Origin: Hypoxylon rubiginosum | Lineage: Eukaryota; Ascomycota; Sordariomycetes; Xylariales; Hypoxylaceae | Assembly: GCA_902806565.1 (NCBI GenBank) | Contig: CADCXA010000009.1 | Location: 248,001-312,000, forward strand | Direction of reading: 5' to 3' | Length of the DNA stretch: 64,000 bases | Part shown: piece after piece, positions 11,539 through 24,876 of the stretch | How the letters are laid out: each line of letters starts with the position of its first letter | How positions within the stretch are numbered: position 1 is the first letter of the stretch | Notes under the pieces: generated by a model | What the model saw: only the letters and a program-made list of their open reading frames with translations | What the model was told of the DNA's origin: nothing | Databases searched by the model: none | Position numbers and translations under genes: made by a program

Positions 11539-12197
11539 CGTGAAAGGTAGACGTTGTTAAGGATTAAATTGTTGTAATTTCTAGAATTCTGGCGGGGTTG
11601 CGGATTTATGCCCCTACTGTAAGCTCTTCTTAGTCATTTTTCACATACCATTGGGTAAAGAATAAAGTTTCTAACTGTCCGCCGTTTAGCGTTTATGGCA
11701 TAAGGGGTGCCATTCTCAGACCCCGTGGGATGGTTACCTACCTCCTAATCAGCGGGGGTGTAGCAGGAAAAGTTAGATTTTTCTTTTTACAACATTAATT
11801 TACCCTCCTGAGCAAACAAGCCCAAACCCTCTTTTCCTAGGCGCCTCTATGCTGTAGGGGCATCATTTATATGCAACATCTGTACTACTTACGAGCCTAG
11901 GTACTCGAGGAGACTGATGACCCAATTACAAACGGAGCAATGCAATACCCAGAGTGAATACGTGCAATATCAATATCCCTTAGGGACATCACTGGAGGAA
12001 GTGTTGATAAACCTTTGAATTTATCTAGACCACTTGTCATTACTTTAATATCATAGAAATATCGTCAACACGGGCGTTAAAGCTCATAAAATTGGCATAG
12101 AGACATATTGAGGACAAGTGTACCTAACTATGTACCTAGGTAACATGAAGTAAAATATTCCTGGTCAGTTTAATAAAAGGATAAGAATTGAATACTA
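11539..12197. other. Intergenic with one TACCTAGGTA copy
   Basis: No gene supported. An exact TACCTAGGTA lies at 12133-12142. The region separates the promoter of the 82-aa frame from the 3' end of the peroxidase gene. Confidence 0.5.
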
Positions 12198-13157
12198 TTA
12201 TCGCAGTCTCTTCAGGAGATCAGCGGATGGCGCAAAGAAGGTAACTCCTGTCAAAGGGGTCGAGTAATCAAGAAGCTTGTCGTGCAGCCCGGGCGGATAT
12301 CCGATGAACATGCGTTGCAGCATCCGCTCGATGACCCACAATTGCTTCGAATAGCCGATGAAATACGTGCCGAACTGCTCCGAGCCGGGGGACCCGAATG
12401 GCATGTTATCACGGAGGATCTCATGCACGTTCCCATCATCGTCCACGATCGTGGCAAGCGACTTGTGCGGTTGCTGCTTACCCTCGGCGGGGTCCTGGAG
12501 CTCGACGTTGTCCAGCTTCTTGCGCCCGATCACGGCCTCCTGCTGCTCCGTCGAAAGGTCGTTCCACGTCTTCATGTTGTGCACGTACTTCTGCACCACC
12601 ACGTAACTCCCGCCCACCGCCGACGCGTCCTCCTCGGTCGTCACGAGCGTCGAGGCCGAAACGTCCTGGCCGACGGGGTTGGCCGTGCCGTCGACGAACC
12701 CGAGCAGGTCGCGGACGTCGAAGTAGCGGAAGCCCTCGGTCTCGTCGACGACTTTGACCGCGTCGCCGAGGGCCCCGAGGAGCTGCCGCTCGAACTCGAA
12801 GCACAGGTCCCGCCGCTCCGAGCGGATGTGGAACAGCAGGTCTCCCGGGGTCGACACGGCCGTGTGCTTCTGGCCGTGGATGGCGCGGAACGGGTGGAGC
12901 TCCGCCGGCCGCCGCATCCGGGTCACACGGTCCCATGCGTTGCTGCCGATGCCCACGGTGCAGGCGAAAGATGCGCTAAGGTCTCGGATGGAGACATTCT
13001 TGGCAAGGTTGTCGAGGTCCGCGAGGATTGAGCGCACTGTATCGACGGCTTGAGGTGTATCAGCAACGGTGACCACGAGGAAAGTCGCGGACCGGGTGAG
13101 TGGCGCATCAACACGCTGCGGTTCGATGGGGACACGGTCTCGAACTCGGGCGCTCAT
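12198..13157 (-). CDS. DyP-type (dye-decolorizing) heme peroxidase, B-type-like (319 aa)
   Basis: The hallmark GFVDGTANP gives the catalytic Asp156; the probable proximal heme ligand is His231 (QQPHKS), and Arg249 in ILRDNMPFG fits the distal Arg. The family reduces H2O2 while oxidising dyes, phenolics or porphyrin-like substrates. I start at the Met at 13157 (MSARVRDRV) because conserved sequence begins there and the length fits B-type DyPs. The frame stays open to 13472, adding 105 residues of unremarkable sequence, so a longer N-terminus or leader is possible. No signal peptide from the chosen start suggests a cytosolic enzyme. It is intronless, with very G/C-ending codons between 12460 and 12960. 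It lies left of the AT island and is not obviously part of the oxidase cluster. Confidence 0.88.
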   Translation of the reverse strand: MSARVRDRVPIEPQRVDAPLTRSATFLVVTVADTPQAVDTVRSILADLDNLAKNVSIRDLSASFACTVGIGSNAWDRVTRMRRPAELHPFRAIHGQKHTAVSTPGDLLFHIRSERRDLCFEFERQLLGALGDAVKVVDETEGFRYFDVRDLLGFVDGTANPVGQDVSASTLVTTEEDASAVGGSYVVVQKYVHNMKTWNDLSTEQQEAVIGRKKLDNVELQDPAEGKQQPHKSLATIVDDDGNVHEILRDNMPFGSPGSEQFGTYFIGYSKQLWVIERMLQRMFIGYPPGLHDKLLDYSTPLTGVTFFAPSADLLKRLR

Positions 13158-14540
13158 GTTTTCCGTATTGCTTGGTCTACGAAGAGAGGTGTGATAGCCA
13201 ATTTGAAATTGTCGTTGTAGCTTGGGCTTGGGGGATACGACTACTTGAATGAGTCCTTGATTTGATATCAGAGCATGACCGGAAGGCAGAGACCAACGCG
13301 GCGACAGGCGAGAGGCTCCAGCTATCTTATAAATATATGCCTTGGCCGTGTTCATACCGGTCTCGTTGAAGAATTGGCTCTGATTACATCTGGGGTAGCA
13401 CAGGTAGCCTAATTGACGAGGTATTTTAAATAAATCAGCCGTGGTTGGTTGTTGTACGAAATTGTCCGTCATCCGTATGACCCCTTAAGGCGGCTTACGC
13501 ATTATTTGCATTTCCTATAACTCAATTTTTTCTCGACATCCCGTTGGTCCGTCCGCCATCCCGTCTCTTCAAGAAGCAAAAGGCCGGTCTTATTGTTTCA
13601 CCACAGTTTGTGTTACACCATTACTAACCACTTTCATTGGCTCTATGTTCGGTGTAGATCGCATTATTCTCTCCAATTCACCGGGCAGAGCGGTGTGACT
13701 GCGAGGCGTTCGTGCCGAAGAGCCATACGGTTCAGCTTTGTCTACGTGCTATGTATCGATCATACGGACGTCAGTTTTAATCCGTCGAAAAGGGAACCAA
13801 TGAGGCATAGAATATAAACACCGAATAAGCAAGCCACCTCACTGCCTAAACTAGTGAAGCAGTCGGGGCCGAGGCTGCTGAAGAACATGGTCAGCAATAT
13901 ACAAGTGTTTCCGTGTCAAGCCGTGGCTCAGCCGCCCATCTCGATGGACTTGAAAGCCTTGTGACGATATCTTTCACAGAATTTAGGGAGCTAAGTATGC
14001 GAGCGCTGATATCGATTGAGCCAAACAGCCTGGCGCTAGTCTCTAGGGCTTAGGCTCGAGGCCGTATCTTCAAGAAGAGGTACTGAATACAAGGTACGTA
14101 TGGTCCCTTTGTTCAGTAGTTTTGGATAAGGCATTTTGATTTGGCTGGTGTGGGTACTTTAGGTCGTGAGCTCTTGTGGCCCCTTTTTATCCCCACAGCG
14201 TCAATGGTGACCAAAGTCTGAGTATCCCAAAGACCGACACCCTTTAACGCGAACACAAAGGTCGAATTTATTAATAAATCTTTGGTTAATTTAAGTACTG
14301 AGTTATAACAGAGAAAATGCACATGCAAACGCATCCCAAATCGTACTAAGTGGTATGATTCATATGATCGGATTGCTTCTTATACAGCGCAAGACATCAT
14401 AAGATTTAACAATCCTGCTACCTAGCTAGTGCTTTCTATCTACCTAGGTAGCTAGTGAGCCTACGGCCACAACACTCGTAACATATACACCTTTCCTTGC
14501 ATTTATTGTCCGTGCGTATGCTATTATTAATAACCCTGCA
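13158..14540. other. Intergenic, left flank of the AT island
   Basis: No convincing gene; frames at 13593-13817 and 14113-14334 have no family features. An exact TACCTAGGTA lies at 14441-14450, about 90 bases outside the AT island. Base composition is normal up to about 14530, then collapses abruptly. Confidence 0.55.
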
Positions 14541-17500
14541 GGCGCACCAGTAAAAACCTTAATAACATTAAAATCTTAACGGAAAAATAAAAACATTAAA
14601 ATAAAAATCTAATAATTTATAAATTTACTTTCTATATTATTATATTTAACCGTAATATTAAACCTTATATATATAGTAATATTAATAATAAATATATTTT
14701 TATTAATTAATTTTAACTAATAAAAAAAGGTTAAAATTATTAGTATTATAATTTTTTTAAAATTAAATTTAATAACTAAAAAAAAACTTATAATAATAAA
14801 AACCAAGTTTTTTTTAAAAGATATTATTAATAAATAATACGTTAAAATTAATAAAAAATATAAAATATAAAAAAAAATAATTACTTAATTAATTATTATT
14901 TTTAATAAATTTATTAAATCTTTTAATAATAATAATTAATTTAAATATTATAAAATAACTTAAAAATATATTAAAACTTTTAATTAACATTTAAATATAT
15001 TAATATATATAAAATTAAATAATATTATAATAACATTATTATAATTAATTAATATTTAAACTAAAATAAAAATATTAAACTTAAAATTAACATTTTTTAT
15101 AATATTATTTATATTTTTTTAAATTAAAATAACCAGTTAAAAAACCTAGTTATATAATTATTATAAAATATAAATTAATTAATTTATTTTAACTTTTAAA
15201 ACTATAATTAGTTTTAATAAAATATTAATTAATAAACCTATAAAAAAAATTCCTTTAATATAAAAATTAAATAATTATATTTTAATTAAATTGTTTTTAA
15301 AATATTTATAAAATAAAATATAGTTATATATAGTTAAAAAAGGTTTAATTAAAACTTTATAACTTTTATTTAATATTATTAAAAATTTATAACTTATTAA
15401 TTTAAATTAAATAATTAAATTAAATAATTTTAATATTAAAAACCTATTATTAAAAAATAATAAAAAAAAAATTATTAAAAAAGTTTTATATATTATAATA
15501 ATTAAAGTTTTTAAAAAATAAATAATATATATAATATTAAAAATTTTAACTATTATAATAAATTTTAATATAAAGAATTTTATAAATATTTTAATAAAAA
15601 TAATTATAAAAAAAATAAAAATATAAATAAATTTTACCTTAATAAAAACTTATATATTAAAAAATAATATAAATTTAATAATTTATATAATTATTTAAAT
15701 AATAATTTTTAAAAAAAATATTAAAAAGTTTTAATTATTTTTAGTAAATAACTTTATATATAAAATAAAAAAATAATCTTATATAATATAATATAATTTA
15801 AAATATTAAAACTATTATATTTAATAATATTATAATAAATAAATATATTATAAAAATTATAATATCCTAAGAAAAAACTATAAGTTAATAATAAATAATA
15901 TATATTAAAAAAAAGTTAAATATATTAATTATTATAACTTATATTTAATAAACTATAAAAATTACTTTTATAAATTAAAAAAAGTTAATAAAATAATTAT
16001 AATTATAAATTAAACTAAACTTAAAACTATTAAAAAAATTAAAAACTAAATATTTATAATAAAAAACATTTTTATAAAAATAATTACTTTTATTTTATCT
16101 TTTAATAAAAACTTTTTATTAACTAATAAATAAAAAAAAGTAATTAAAAAACAAATGTTATTTATATTTAATAAATAAATATAATTAAAAATTATTATAT
16201 TTTTTATTATTATTATTATTATTATTAATATCTTTAATTTAAAGAAAATAATAAAAATTAAAAAAAATATAAAAAAAATAATAAAAAAAAGTATAATTAT
16301 AATAACCTTTATTTTATTTTTTATAATATTAAAAATAACATTTTTAAAAATAAATATCACTTATTTTTTTAAAATAATAAAATTAACTAATAATAAACTA
16401 ACGTTTAAAAAAAAAGTTATAAATTAAATTATATATTTTTATAAATAAAAAATATATATATTATAAACTAGTAATATTAAAAACTTTAAATATTATAATA
16501 TATAATATTTAAAAATTACTAAATAAACATTTGTTTTTTTTATAAATATATTAAATAAAAAATATTAATATAATAATAATAATAAAACTTTAAATATCCT
16601 TAAATATTAAAAATAAAATATAAATATATTTTAAATATTATTATTATAATTTAATAAATATTTAAAATATAAAAAAAAAGTATTATTTTAAAATAATAAT
16701 ATATATATAAATAAAAGTAAGTTTATAAATAAAAAAATAAAAATTAATATATAATAAAAATTTTATATAAATAAATATTAATAATTATTTTTTTTTTACT
16801 TATTATAAATAATTATAAATATTAAAAATTATAAATTATTTTAACTTTTTAAAATTACTAGAAAATTACTTTGTTATAAAAAATATTAATTATTATTATT
16901 TAGATTAAAAATTAAATATAAAGCTTAGTTTTAAAAAATAAAAATTAATAAAATAATTAATAAAAATAAAAATAAGTTTTATAAAATAATTAAATAAAAT
17001 AATATATATTAATAGTTATATATTAAATTTATTTTTTTTTAATATATTATTTATAAAAAGTATTATAATTAAAAAGTTTATAATAAAATTAAATTATTTA
17101 TTATTAAAAATAGTTTTATAAAATAAAAATATAAAACCTTTTTTTAAAAAAGTTAAAACCTAAAAGATTTTAAAAAATAAATTAAAATATTTAAGAAATT
17201 TAATATAAATTAAAATATGGGTTTTCCTGGATTTAAATAAAATTATAAATAAATAAAATATAAAAAAAATAATAAAAGTTTTAGTGGAATTAGTGATAAA
17301 TTATATTAAAATAGTAGGTAAAATTTATTATATAAAAAATAAATTAATTTTATAATAAATTAAGAATTATTAGAAATTATAATAAAATTAGAAAATAATA
17401 GTTAATAAAAAAGAAAATAATATTTTATTTAAATAAATATTTTTTATTATTTATAAAAAAGTTAAAAAATAATATTAAAAAAATATTATTAATAAAATTA

Positions 17501-20500
17501 TTTAAAATAAAAATTTACTTAAAATTATTAATTAATATAAAAAAATTTTAATAGTTAAAGTCTTTTTTATTATAATAAAAAAAAAAGTAATAAAAAAATA
17601 ATAAAAAAAAATAAAATATTTTATAAAAGTTATTTTTTTTAAATTTAACTTTAAAAATAATATCTTAAAAATAATTTATAAAAAATAATTAAGGTATTTA
17701 TTTTAAGTTATAAAAATTATCTTTAAAAAAATAAAAAAGTATATAATAAAAGTATTTTTTATTTTTTTAAAGATAAATATAATAATAATAAAATATTTTA
17801 AAGTAATTTAATTTACTATAAAAAAATATTATAAAAAATTACTAAAAAAATATTTAAAAAAAAGTTTTTATTTAAATATTTAAAAAAAAATTAAGGTAAT
17901 AATAATATTTAAAGTTAATAAAATAAATTTTATTTTTTATAAAATATAAAAACTTATTATATTATTATTTTATCTAAAAAAAAACCTAAAAAAAATTATA
18001 ATTAAAAAAATAATATAAATAATATTATAATATAAACTAATAAATTTATAATATATAAAAGTGGTTTTTAAAAAATTAATTATAAATTTAATAATAAGTT
18101 TTATATATAATATAAAATTAATATTAATAAATAATTTTAAAGTTATATTAATTATATTAAATATATAAAAAGTTTTTAATATAATATTAAAAAATAAATT
18201 ATTATAAAAAATAATTTAATAAAAATAATTAAAATAAATATTATAACTTATAAATAATTTTTTTATAAATAAAAAAATTAATATAAAACTAGAAAATATT
18301 ATTATAAAAACTAAAAAAATATTATATAATATTTTTTAAAACTTTTTATAATTATTTATACTATATATATTATATTTATATAAGTTATTAAAAAAAAGTT
18401 TAAGTTATTAAAAATATATAAATAATATAATAGTTTTTACACTTAATAAAATACTAAAAAAAAATATAAAAACCGTTAAAAAAAAAATTAATTATATTTT
18501 AAAATATAAAAAAAATAATAAAATTACTTTTACTTTTAAAAAAATAAAAGCCATTTATTTTACCTGTTAGATAAATAAAAAAAACTTATTTATTAAATTA
18601 AAAAAAAAAATTTAAATTAAATTAATATAAATTTTAAAGCTTAAATTAAAAAATATAATATTTATTTTATAATAATTAAGTGTTTATTTAAATAAAAAAT
18701 TTAAATTTAAAAAATATATAAAAATTAAAACCGTTTAAATATTAAAAATTTTTAATTATATTAAAAGTATTTTAATAATAACTAAAAAACCCTTAGTAAA
18801 TAATTTTTATAAAATAATTAATATAATATTACTATTTATATTATTATATAAATATAAAATATAATATAAAAAATATAAAAAACCCTTTAAAAAAATAACT
18901 AAAAACTATATAATATTAATAAACACTTAATTAAATAAATATATAATATTAATATAAAAAATATTAATAAAAACTATTAAAAAAATCCTATTAATATAAA
19001 AAACCTTCTTTAAAAATATTTTATTTATAATAATAGGAATTTTTATAATAAAAATAATATTAAAATAAAAAAAATATAAATATATTTATAGATTATAAAT
19101 TATTTATAAAAAACACTTATTAATAATAAAAATAAAATTAAAAAAAATAACTAAAAATAAAATAATAAAATAACTTTAAAAAGTAATTATTAATTTATAA
19201 TTAATAGTAAAAATTTTACTAAAAATTAAAAAACTAAAACTTTATCCTTTTTATTTTAAAAAAAAATCTAAAAAAAACCTAATAAAAGATAAAAATAAAA
19301 AAATAATAACTAAAAAATTCTAAAAGTAATTTTAAAAACTAGTTTTTTAAAATATTATAATATTTTTAAATAACTTAAAATTTAAAAAAAAATTAAACTA
19401 TAAATATATAATTTATAAAAACCAGTAAAAAATAATAAAAAATAAAAGGAAAATAAACCCTTATAATATAATATTTAATATTAAAACTTTAAAAGTTTTT
19501 AAAAAATTAAAAAAAATAATAAAATTTTATTTATAAAAAAATATTATTTTATATATAAATAATATAACAATTATATAAAACGCTTAAAAAAATACTTTAA
19601 CTATATTATAATATATATTTATAAAAATATATAAAATAATAAAAACATTAAATATTTTTTTAAAATAATATTTTAAATATTATAAAATATAAAGTAATAA
19701 AAAAACAAATAATTTAATAAAATTAAAAGTAATTAAAAACTTATTAAATTTAAATTTAAAATTTATAATAATAAAAATTAAAATATAAATTAAAATATAT
19801 ATTAAAGTTAAAATAATAAATTAGTTTAAAAAAGTAAAAATGTTATTAATTTATTTAAACGTTTTTTATAAATTAAAAAAATGTTTTAAAATATTATATT
19901 TATTTAAAAAAATATTAAAATAATATATAAACTTAATATTTATTTATAAAAATTATAATTAATATTATATTAAATTTAACTATAAAAATATAAAAATATA
20001 TTATATTTATATTTCTTATTTAAAAAAAAAAAAAAAAAAAAAACTATAATATATAATTTATTATAAAAAAATTAAAACCTTAAAAAATAAATAATTTAAA
20101 TTATTTAAACCTAAAAATAAATTAAATAATAATAAATAAAATAAGGAAAATTAATTAATAAAATTATATAAACTAAACCTTAAAAATTTAAATAATTTAA
20201 ATAATTATTAATAATAATTAATAAAATTACTATTAAAATTTAAAAAGTTTTATATTATTATAAAATTTTTTAATAAAATTTATTTATTATTTAAAAAAAA
20301 AAAAAAATAATACTATTAAAAAAAAAATATATAAGTAAAATAAAGGTAAAAAAAGGCTAAAAAAAAGCTAAAAAAAAAGCTAGAAATTATAACTTTTTTA
20401 AAAATTTAAAATTAATATTATTTTATATATATAAATATTAAAAAAAATATATTTTAAAAAAAGTAAAATCTTAAAAATATAAAAACATTATTTAAATAAC

Positions 20501-20846
20501 TTAAAAGTTTAAATTTTATATAAGTATAATTAAACTTTAATAAATAAAATCTAAAAAAAAAAATAAAAAAAAATAAAGCTTTAATTTTTTAAAAACTATA
20601 ATTAAAAAACTAATAATAAACTATAAAACCTATAAAACTAAAATATAATTATAATTAATAAATAATAATTATATATTAAAAAATATTAAGTTTTTAAAAA
20701 CATAGTTTAATATTATAAAAAAAGAAAATAACTTATATTTAATATTAAAATTAAATTTTATTTTATAAAATAAAGTTTATTATATTTTATATTTTTAAAA
20801 AAATTATAATAAAAGGCTTATGTTTTTTTTATTTAAATGTTAAATA

Positions 20847-20877
<31 letters not shown>

Positions 20878-20950
20878 TTATAATATATATTTTACAGCTA
20901 GGAAAAATAATATAATTAAACTTTAAATACAATTAAAAAAATATTATTAT
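14541..20950. repeat. Extreme AT-rich island, probable RIP-saturated decayed repeats
   Basis: Over about 6.4 kb almost every base is A or T; hand-counted lines have 1-6 G or C per 60. CpA and TpG are rare, and leftover C and G sit mostly in CT, CC, AC, AG and GG. That fits repeat-induced point mutation (C to T on both strands) driven to saturation. Stop codons fill all frames; the one 104-codon frame at 16046-16360 is just Ile/Phe/Lys low complexity. A somewhat less eroded patch lies near 17215-17330. There is a 22-base A run at about 20022-20043 and an AAT microsatellite at about 20850-20877. The original elements were presumably transposons, but no domain, LTR or terminal repeat can be read. 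Edges are sharp on the left and more gradual on the right. Confidence 0.85.
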
Positions 20951-22606
20951 ACGCTAGAAAATAAAACGTAAAATATTATAAAACTTGTAACTAAAAAACA
21001 TATAAAGTTATAATAGTTTTTTTTTGTTTCTTTTACTAAAAGAATAAATTAATATTATTATAAAAATTATACTCGATTTTTTACTTGTTCTGTTAATTTT
21101 TAAGGTTGTTTATATAACTTTTTCTAAAGTTATATTTGTTAGAGATATTATTAGTATTTAGTAGCGGTGTATACTAGCTATATATTACGTATACTTGTCT
21201 GACACTTAAATCTCGTTTTAAATACCTACTTGGTACGTTATACTTTTCCGCCCTTTAATAGGCTAGTATGATTCATAGATTTAAAGCCTCATCTTCTTAG
21301 TTATGGTATTTTACGTAGTAATAATTATTATTATATCAGGGTGTGTGTAAACTACTATAAAATTGTACAAATTGTGCCTCGGAAGATAGGAGAGTAATGG
21401 TTTTTTGCTCATAACCTCCATGTTACAGCTTGAATACTAATCAGTCTCTTCCACGTCCAGGCACGCGATCCGCTCAACCCGCCGGCTCCAGCTCTCTTTA
21501 TAATTTTGGTCGCCATTTACAGCAGTCTGTACTCCTTTCCCAGCAGGCCACCTATGCATTACCATGGCTCTCCGTAAGTTGTCTGTCATCTAGCTGTTGC
21601 GGTTCTTTAAATTACATCGTGTTCGCCTTCGGCTGAAATTGGTAGTCCCATATATACCGTGGCACGGGCAACCTAGTAGCATTCTGTTCGAAGACAGGCC
21701 GCTGCTCTTCGGTCACCGGCGGCAAGGAACAGGATGAAGAGCGTCATGCGCTGGTGTGGCAGGGAAAGATCCTTCGGAGCGGGGCTAATCTTCACCATCC
21801 CCTGGCCGCCAAAGGCCGCTTTGTACTGCACATAACCCTCAAAACGGACGAAGTTGTTGAGGGCTTCGGATGATTCCCAGACTCAGATTAAGTTAGCACT
21901 AGGTGAATGATGTTAGGAGTCTATGACGCTATGCCACTTGCCTATACCTAGGTAATGAAGAGAACTTCGTCATCTACGACCCCGTCAGTTCTCATGCTCT
22001 ATGAGCTGCTGCAGAAACCGGGCACCGAGATCCACGCGCCCGGTTCCCGATATATAACTAAGCTAAAAGATCGCATGTAAGAGCGCAAGAGTGTGGTTTA
22101 GAGATCTAAGTGGTAGAATTGATTGAACTGTCCAAGTAAAATATAAAGGAGGGTAATATAGGGTTCTCTCGGAGAGCGCGCTCTACGCGCCCAACAGAGC
22201 CCTACTGGTATTCAGGAGGTTCTGGAGCCTCGGATCCTACAACATGAAAGTAATCTACTAGTGTAAAATCGCCTTTTGAATTAGCTAGGTAACTTATAGG
22301 AAATAACATAGCAACGGACAATAGCAAGTATCCTACCCATCTAAGTCCCTCGCCAACGCTTCTCCTCGATTTCCGTCTCGACGTATCTGAAGACGAAGTA
22401 TCCCACCCAGCCGCCTAGAGGTGTTCGGTCATGGTCAGGCGGTCATACACACCAGCCTCTTCAATAGGCCACAATCCATATACGTTAGACAGGGATACAT
22501 ATATAAATGCGCTCCGCCTATAAATGACAATCCCAACATATGCATGATATGCTTTATGCTCACCCGGCCAAGCGGCGATACAGAAGTAAGCGTTATCTGC
22601 CATTCC
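20951..22606. other. Right flank of AT island, sparse, with a gene relic
   Basis: Composition returns to normal by about 21100. A start-like ACCATGG followed by GTAAGT lies at about 21560, but no downstream exon is recognisable. TACCTAGGTA occurs at 21945-21954. The relic at 21673-21890 is listed separately. Nothing else is supported before the P450 terminus at 22607. Confidence 0.45.
21673..21890 (-). pseudogene. Short gene relic, unassigned
   Basis: On the minus strand an open stretch of about 70 codons (including NNFVRFEGYVQYKAAFGG and LFILFLAAGDR) runs to a TAG at 21673. It is preceded by CTAAC..CTGAG, which looks like an intron end. The sequence has protein-like composition, but the candidate upstream exon runs into an in-frame stop at the only GT donor. 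It may be the remains of a gene damaged beside the AT island; no family is recognised. Confidence 0.25.
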
Positions 22607-24387
22607 TCACGACCGGACGCGAATCTTCACTTGTATGTCACAACCATCTTGCACATCGATCAGCCCAATCGATGGCTTTCCCTCGGCTGGAGCGGGGAAT
22701 GCCTGATCAGGCGGATCAAGAGAAATTTCGAATCTGTGTAGGGCGATCGCAATGAAAGCCAGCGTCATCTGTTTCGCCAGGTTTCGGCCCGGGCACATGG
22801 TCGTGCCACCCCCGAAAGGTCGCAGACTGGTGTTCCTTCGAAGCGATGGGTTCTTTATGAACCGATCTGGATCAAACATGGCGGCATTCTCTCCGAATGC
22901 CTGCTTGCTGAAATGCAATTGGCGCTGAGGCATCATGAGGCGATTCCCCTTGCGCAAAGTCCTTCCTCCTAGTTCCATGTCACAGGTGAGGAAGCGAACT
23001 GAGGCTGCGAAGGCAGTTAGACGGATAGTCTCTTCCCAGATGCCATTCAGCCGTGGGCACTTCTGAACATCCAGAAGATAAACAACATCAACACCTTTGC
23101 CCCCAAATGCCGGCTCGGTCTCGGATCGAACCAGCTCCAGAATTGTTGGATCAAAAATAAGGTAGGAGAGTATCCAGAACGGAGCTTTGCGAGTATTGCC
23201 ATTGATACTTTAAGCTGTTAATATTGGACAGTAATAACAGGGAAGGCGAGCATTATTCTCACCTCCAAAACAACTGAAAGAAGAATATTGCTTTGTCGGT
23301 AGATGCAATTTCTAGCCGATCTATCTCTCTCTCAATTTGTCCTATGAACCATGAAGCATCATTTCTTTTGTCTTTTGGCAGCTTGAAGTACACCGCGATT
23401 GCATTCTGCAGCTTAAGTTTCGCCTTCAACATCTTTCCACAAAGAAAACTAGGGTACTGATACATTGCTTGCCAAGAAAGTGACTCGAAGCTCATAAATG
23501 TTCGAGTGAGATCTGGATCCACCTCTTCCAAAGACTTGCCAAAGTAGGCTGTCGTGCCGAGGCCAATAAAGACATCAGAGAGCCATTGGTAAAGGGAAAC
23601 GATTCTGCAATCACGGTCATTGACAGAAACATACCATCTTCGACTATCAATCCAGTTGATGTTCATTCGAAGCTCCAGCAACTCAATGATCGGGCCTACC
23701 AACTGGCTCAAGCGATCCCCAGGCGAAAGCTGCTCCAGTTGATATTCCTTGCAGAGTCTCACCAAATGTTTATATTGAACATTGTTGCTTCGATCTTTAG
23801 TGGTATCGTGCGTTTGGAACGCTTTTCCGATGCCTTCCTCTGAAACTCCCAGCATGCGCATAACTTCAATGGCGAATATATCGTACGACAAAGAGCCATT
23901 ATCGATCTTGTACGTCGAGGTAACGTCTTCGGACTTAGTGAGAATATACCACTTTCGACCGGCGACGGTGAGGGCGAATGGTTCTCTCGTATCGCGGAAA
24001 TATAGTCTGTAGAGATGATATTAGCTGGGAAAGTATCGATACCAAAGATGAAAGGTATTTGCGTTACCGCGCTTCCGACAGTAGATCGTTAGAGTTCTTG
24101 AAGAATGATTGTAGATGGCCTTTCAAAATTACTACGATATCTCAATAAGATCTTGTAGGCGGTAACTCACCAACGATTGGAATCCAGTAAGGGTATTCTT
24201 TAGGATCCCTAGGGTAGAGAAATGGTAGAATTGTAAACGCGAAGAGCCTCCACGCAAGAAGTAATAGCGCTGATATTGCAAAAAAGGTGAAGTGAGAACT
24301 GCGAAACACTAAATTAATGACAGTCATGATATAAGATGGCTCCATGGTAGATTGAGCGACAAACGATGAGTGGAAAGAGACGAACAT
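22607..24387 (-). CDS. Cytochrome P450, CYP7/CYP8-like fungal type (537 aa)
   Basis: Four exons on the minus strand: 24387-24171, 24119-24068, 24006-23263 and 23207-22607, all GT..AG and in phase. An N-terminal membrane anchor (FFAISALLLLAWRLFAF) is followed by a Pro-rich hinge, YPYWIPIVG. The I helix reads LFWSINGNTRKAPFW, matching the GNTxPxxFW type of CYP7/CYP8 rather than the usual A/GGxDT/S. The heme motif FGGGTTMCPGR places the thiolate at Cys476. It is an ER-bound monooxygenase or isomerase-type P450; CYP8-like enzymes can rearrange rather than hydroxylate, and which applies is unknown. Met15 is an alternative start. It shares a 519-bp promoter with the divergent FAD oxidase at 24907, suggesting co-expression. 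Confidence 0.9.
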
Positions 24388-24840
24388 GTAATATTGAATG
24401 TGTTAGGAGGTAGATATCTCCTCCATACAGCATACATACCTAGCATAGGTACCTAATATGATATATCAACGATTCGTTGGTATCCTGTGCACTGATCGAC
24501 TCCCCGTGTCTCACGAATACAGTGCTAGAATGAACGATAAGCACGGCCTATACATTCTTGGAGGTACATAGGTAAATATGACGACCCTAAGGGGTGGCTG
24601 CGAAAAGCCTTGTTAGGGGTGGGGGCCACCTAGATGCAGGCTCCAAGTTGTACGAAGGTGGAGAGACCTCTAACGCACTGGAATTGTGTAACCTAGGTAT
24701 GTGAGGGGTCTAGGAGGGCACTGTGATTGTCATGGTCTAAACCCATCCCTCGTTCTAATATCTTTCCTTACTTCTCTTTATCATTCCAGCTGACTCCCAT
24801 CTATATCACTGTCGGCAGTACAAGACCTTCATCCGCAATC

Positions 24841-24876
24841 TATTGCTTGTTCTATTGCTTGTTCTATTGCTTGTTG
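24841..24876 (+). repeat. 12-bp tandem repeat in a gene leader
   Basis: Three tandem copies of TATTGCTTGTTC, the last with one mismatch, end 30 bases before the ATG of the FAD oxidase. It is probably in the 5' untranslated leader. Copy number would be an easy length polymorphism. Confidence 0.8.

Noticed and set aside
12282..13031. 249-codon plus-strand frame opposite the DyP peroxidase
   Set aside because: It is an antisense shadow of a GC-rich gene; the minus strand carries all peroxidase motifs.
16046..16360. 104-codon minus-strand frame in the AT island
   Set aside because: It is Ile/Phe/Lys low complexity produced by A/T composition and does not represent a protein.
20022..20043. 22-base A run as poly(A) tail of a LINE
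   Set aside because: In sequence of about 95% A/T an A run is weak evidence, and no LINE domain or target-site duplication is visible.
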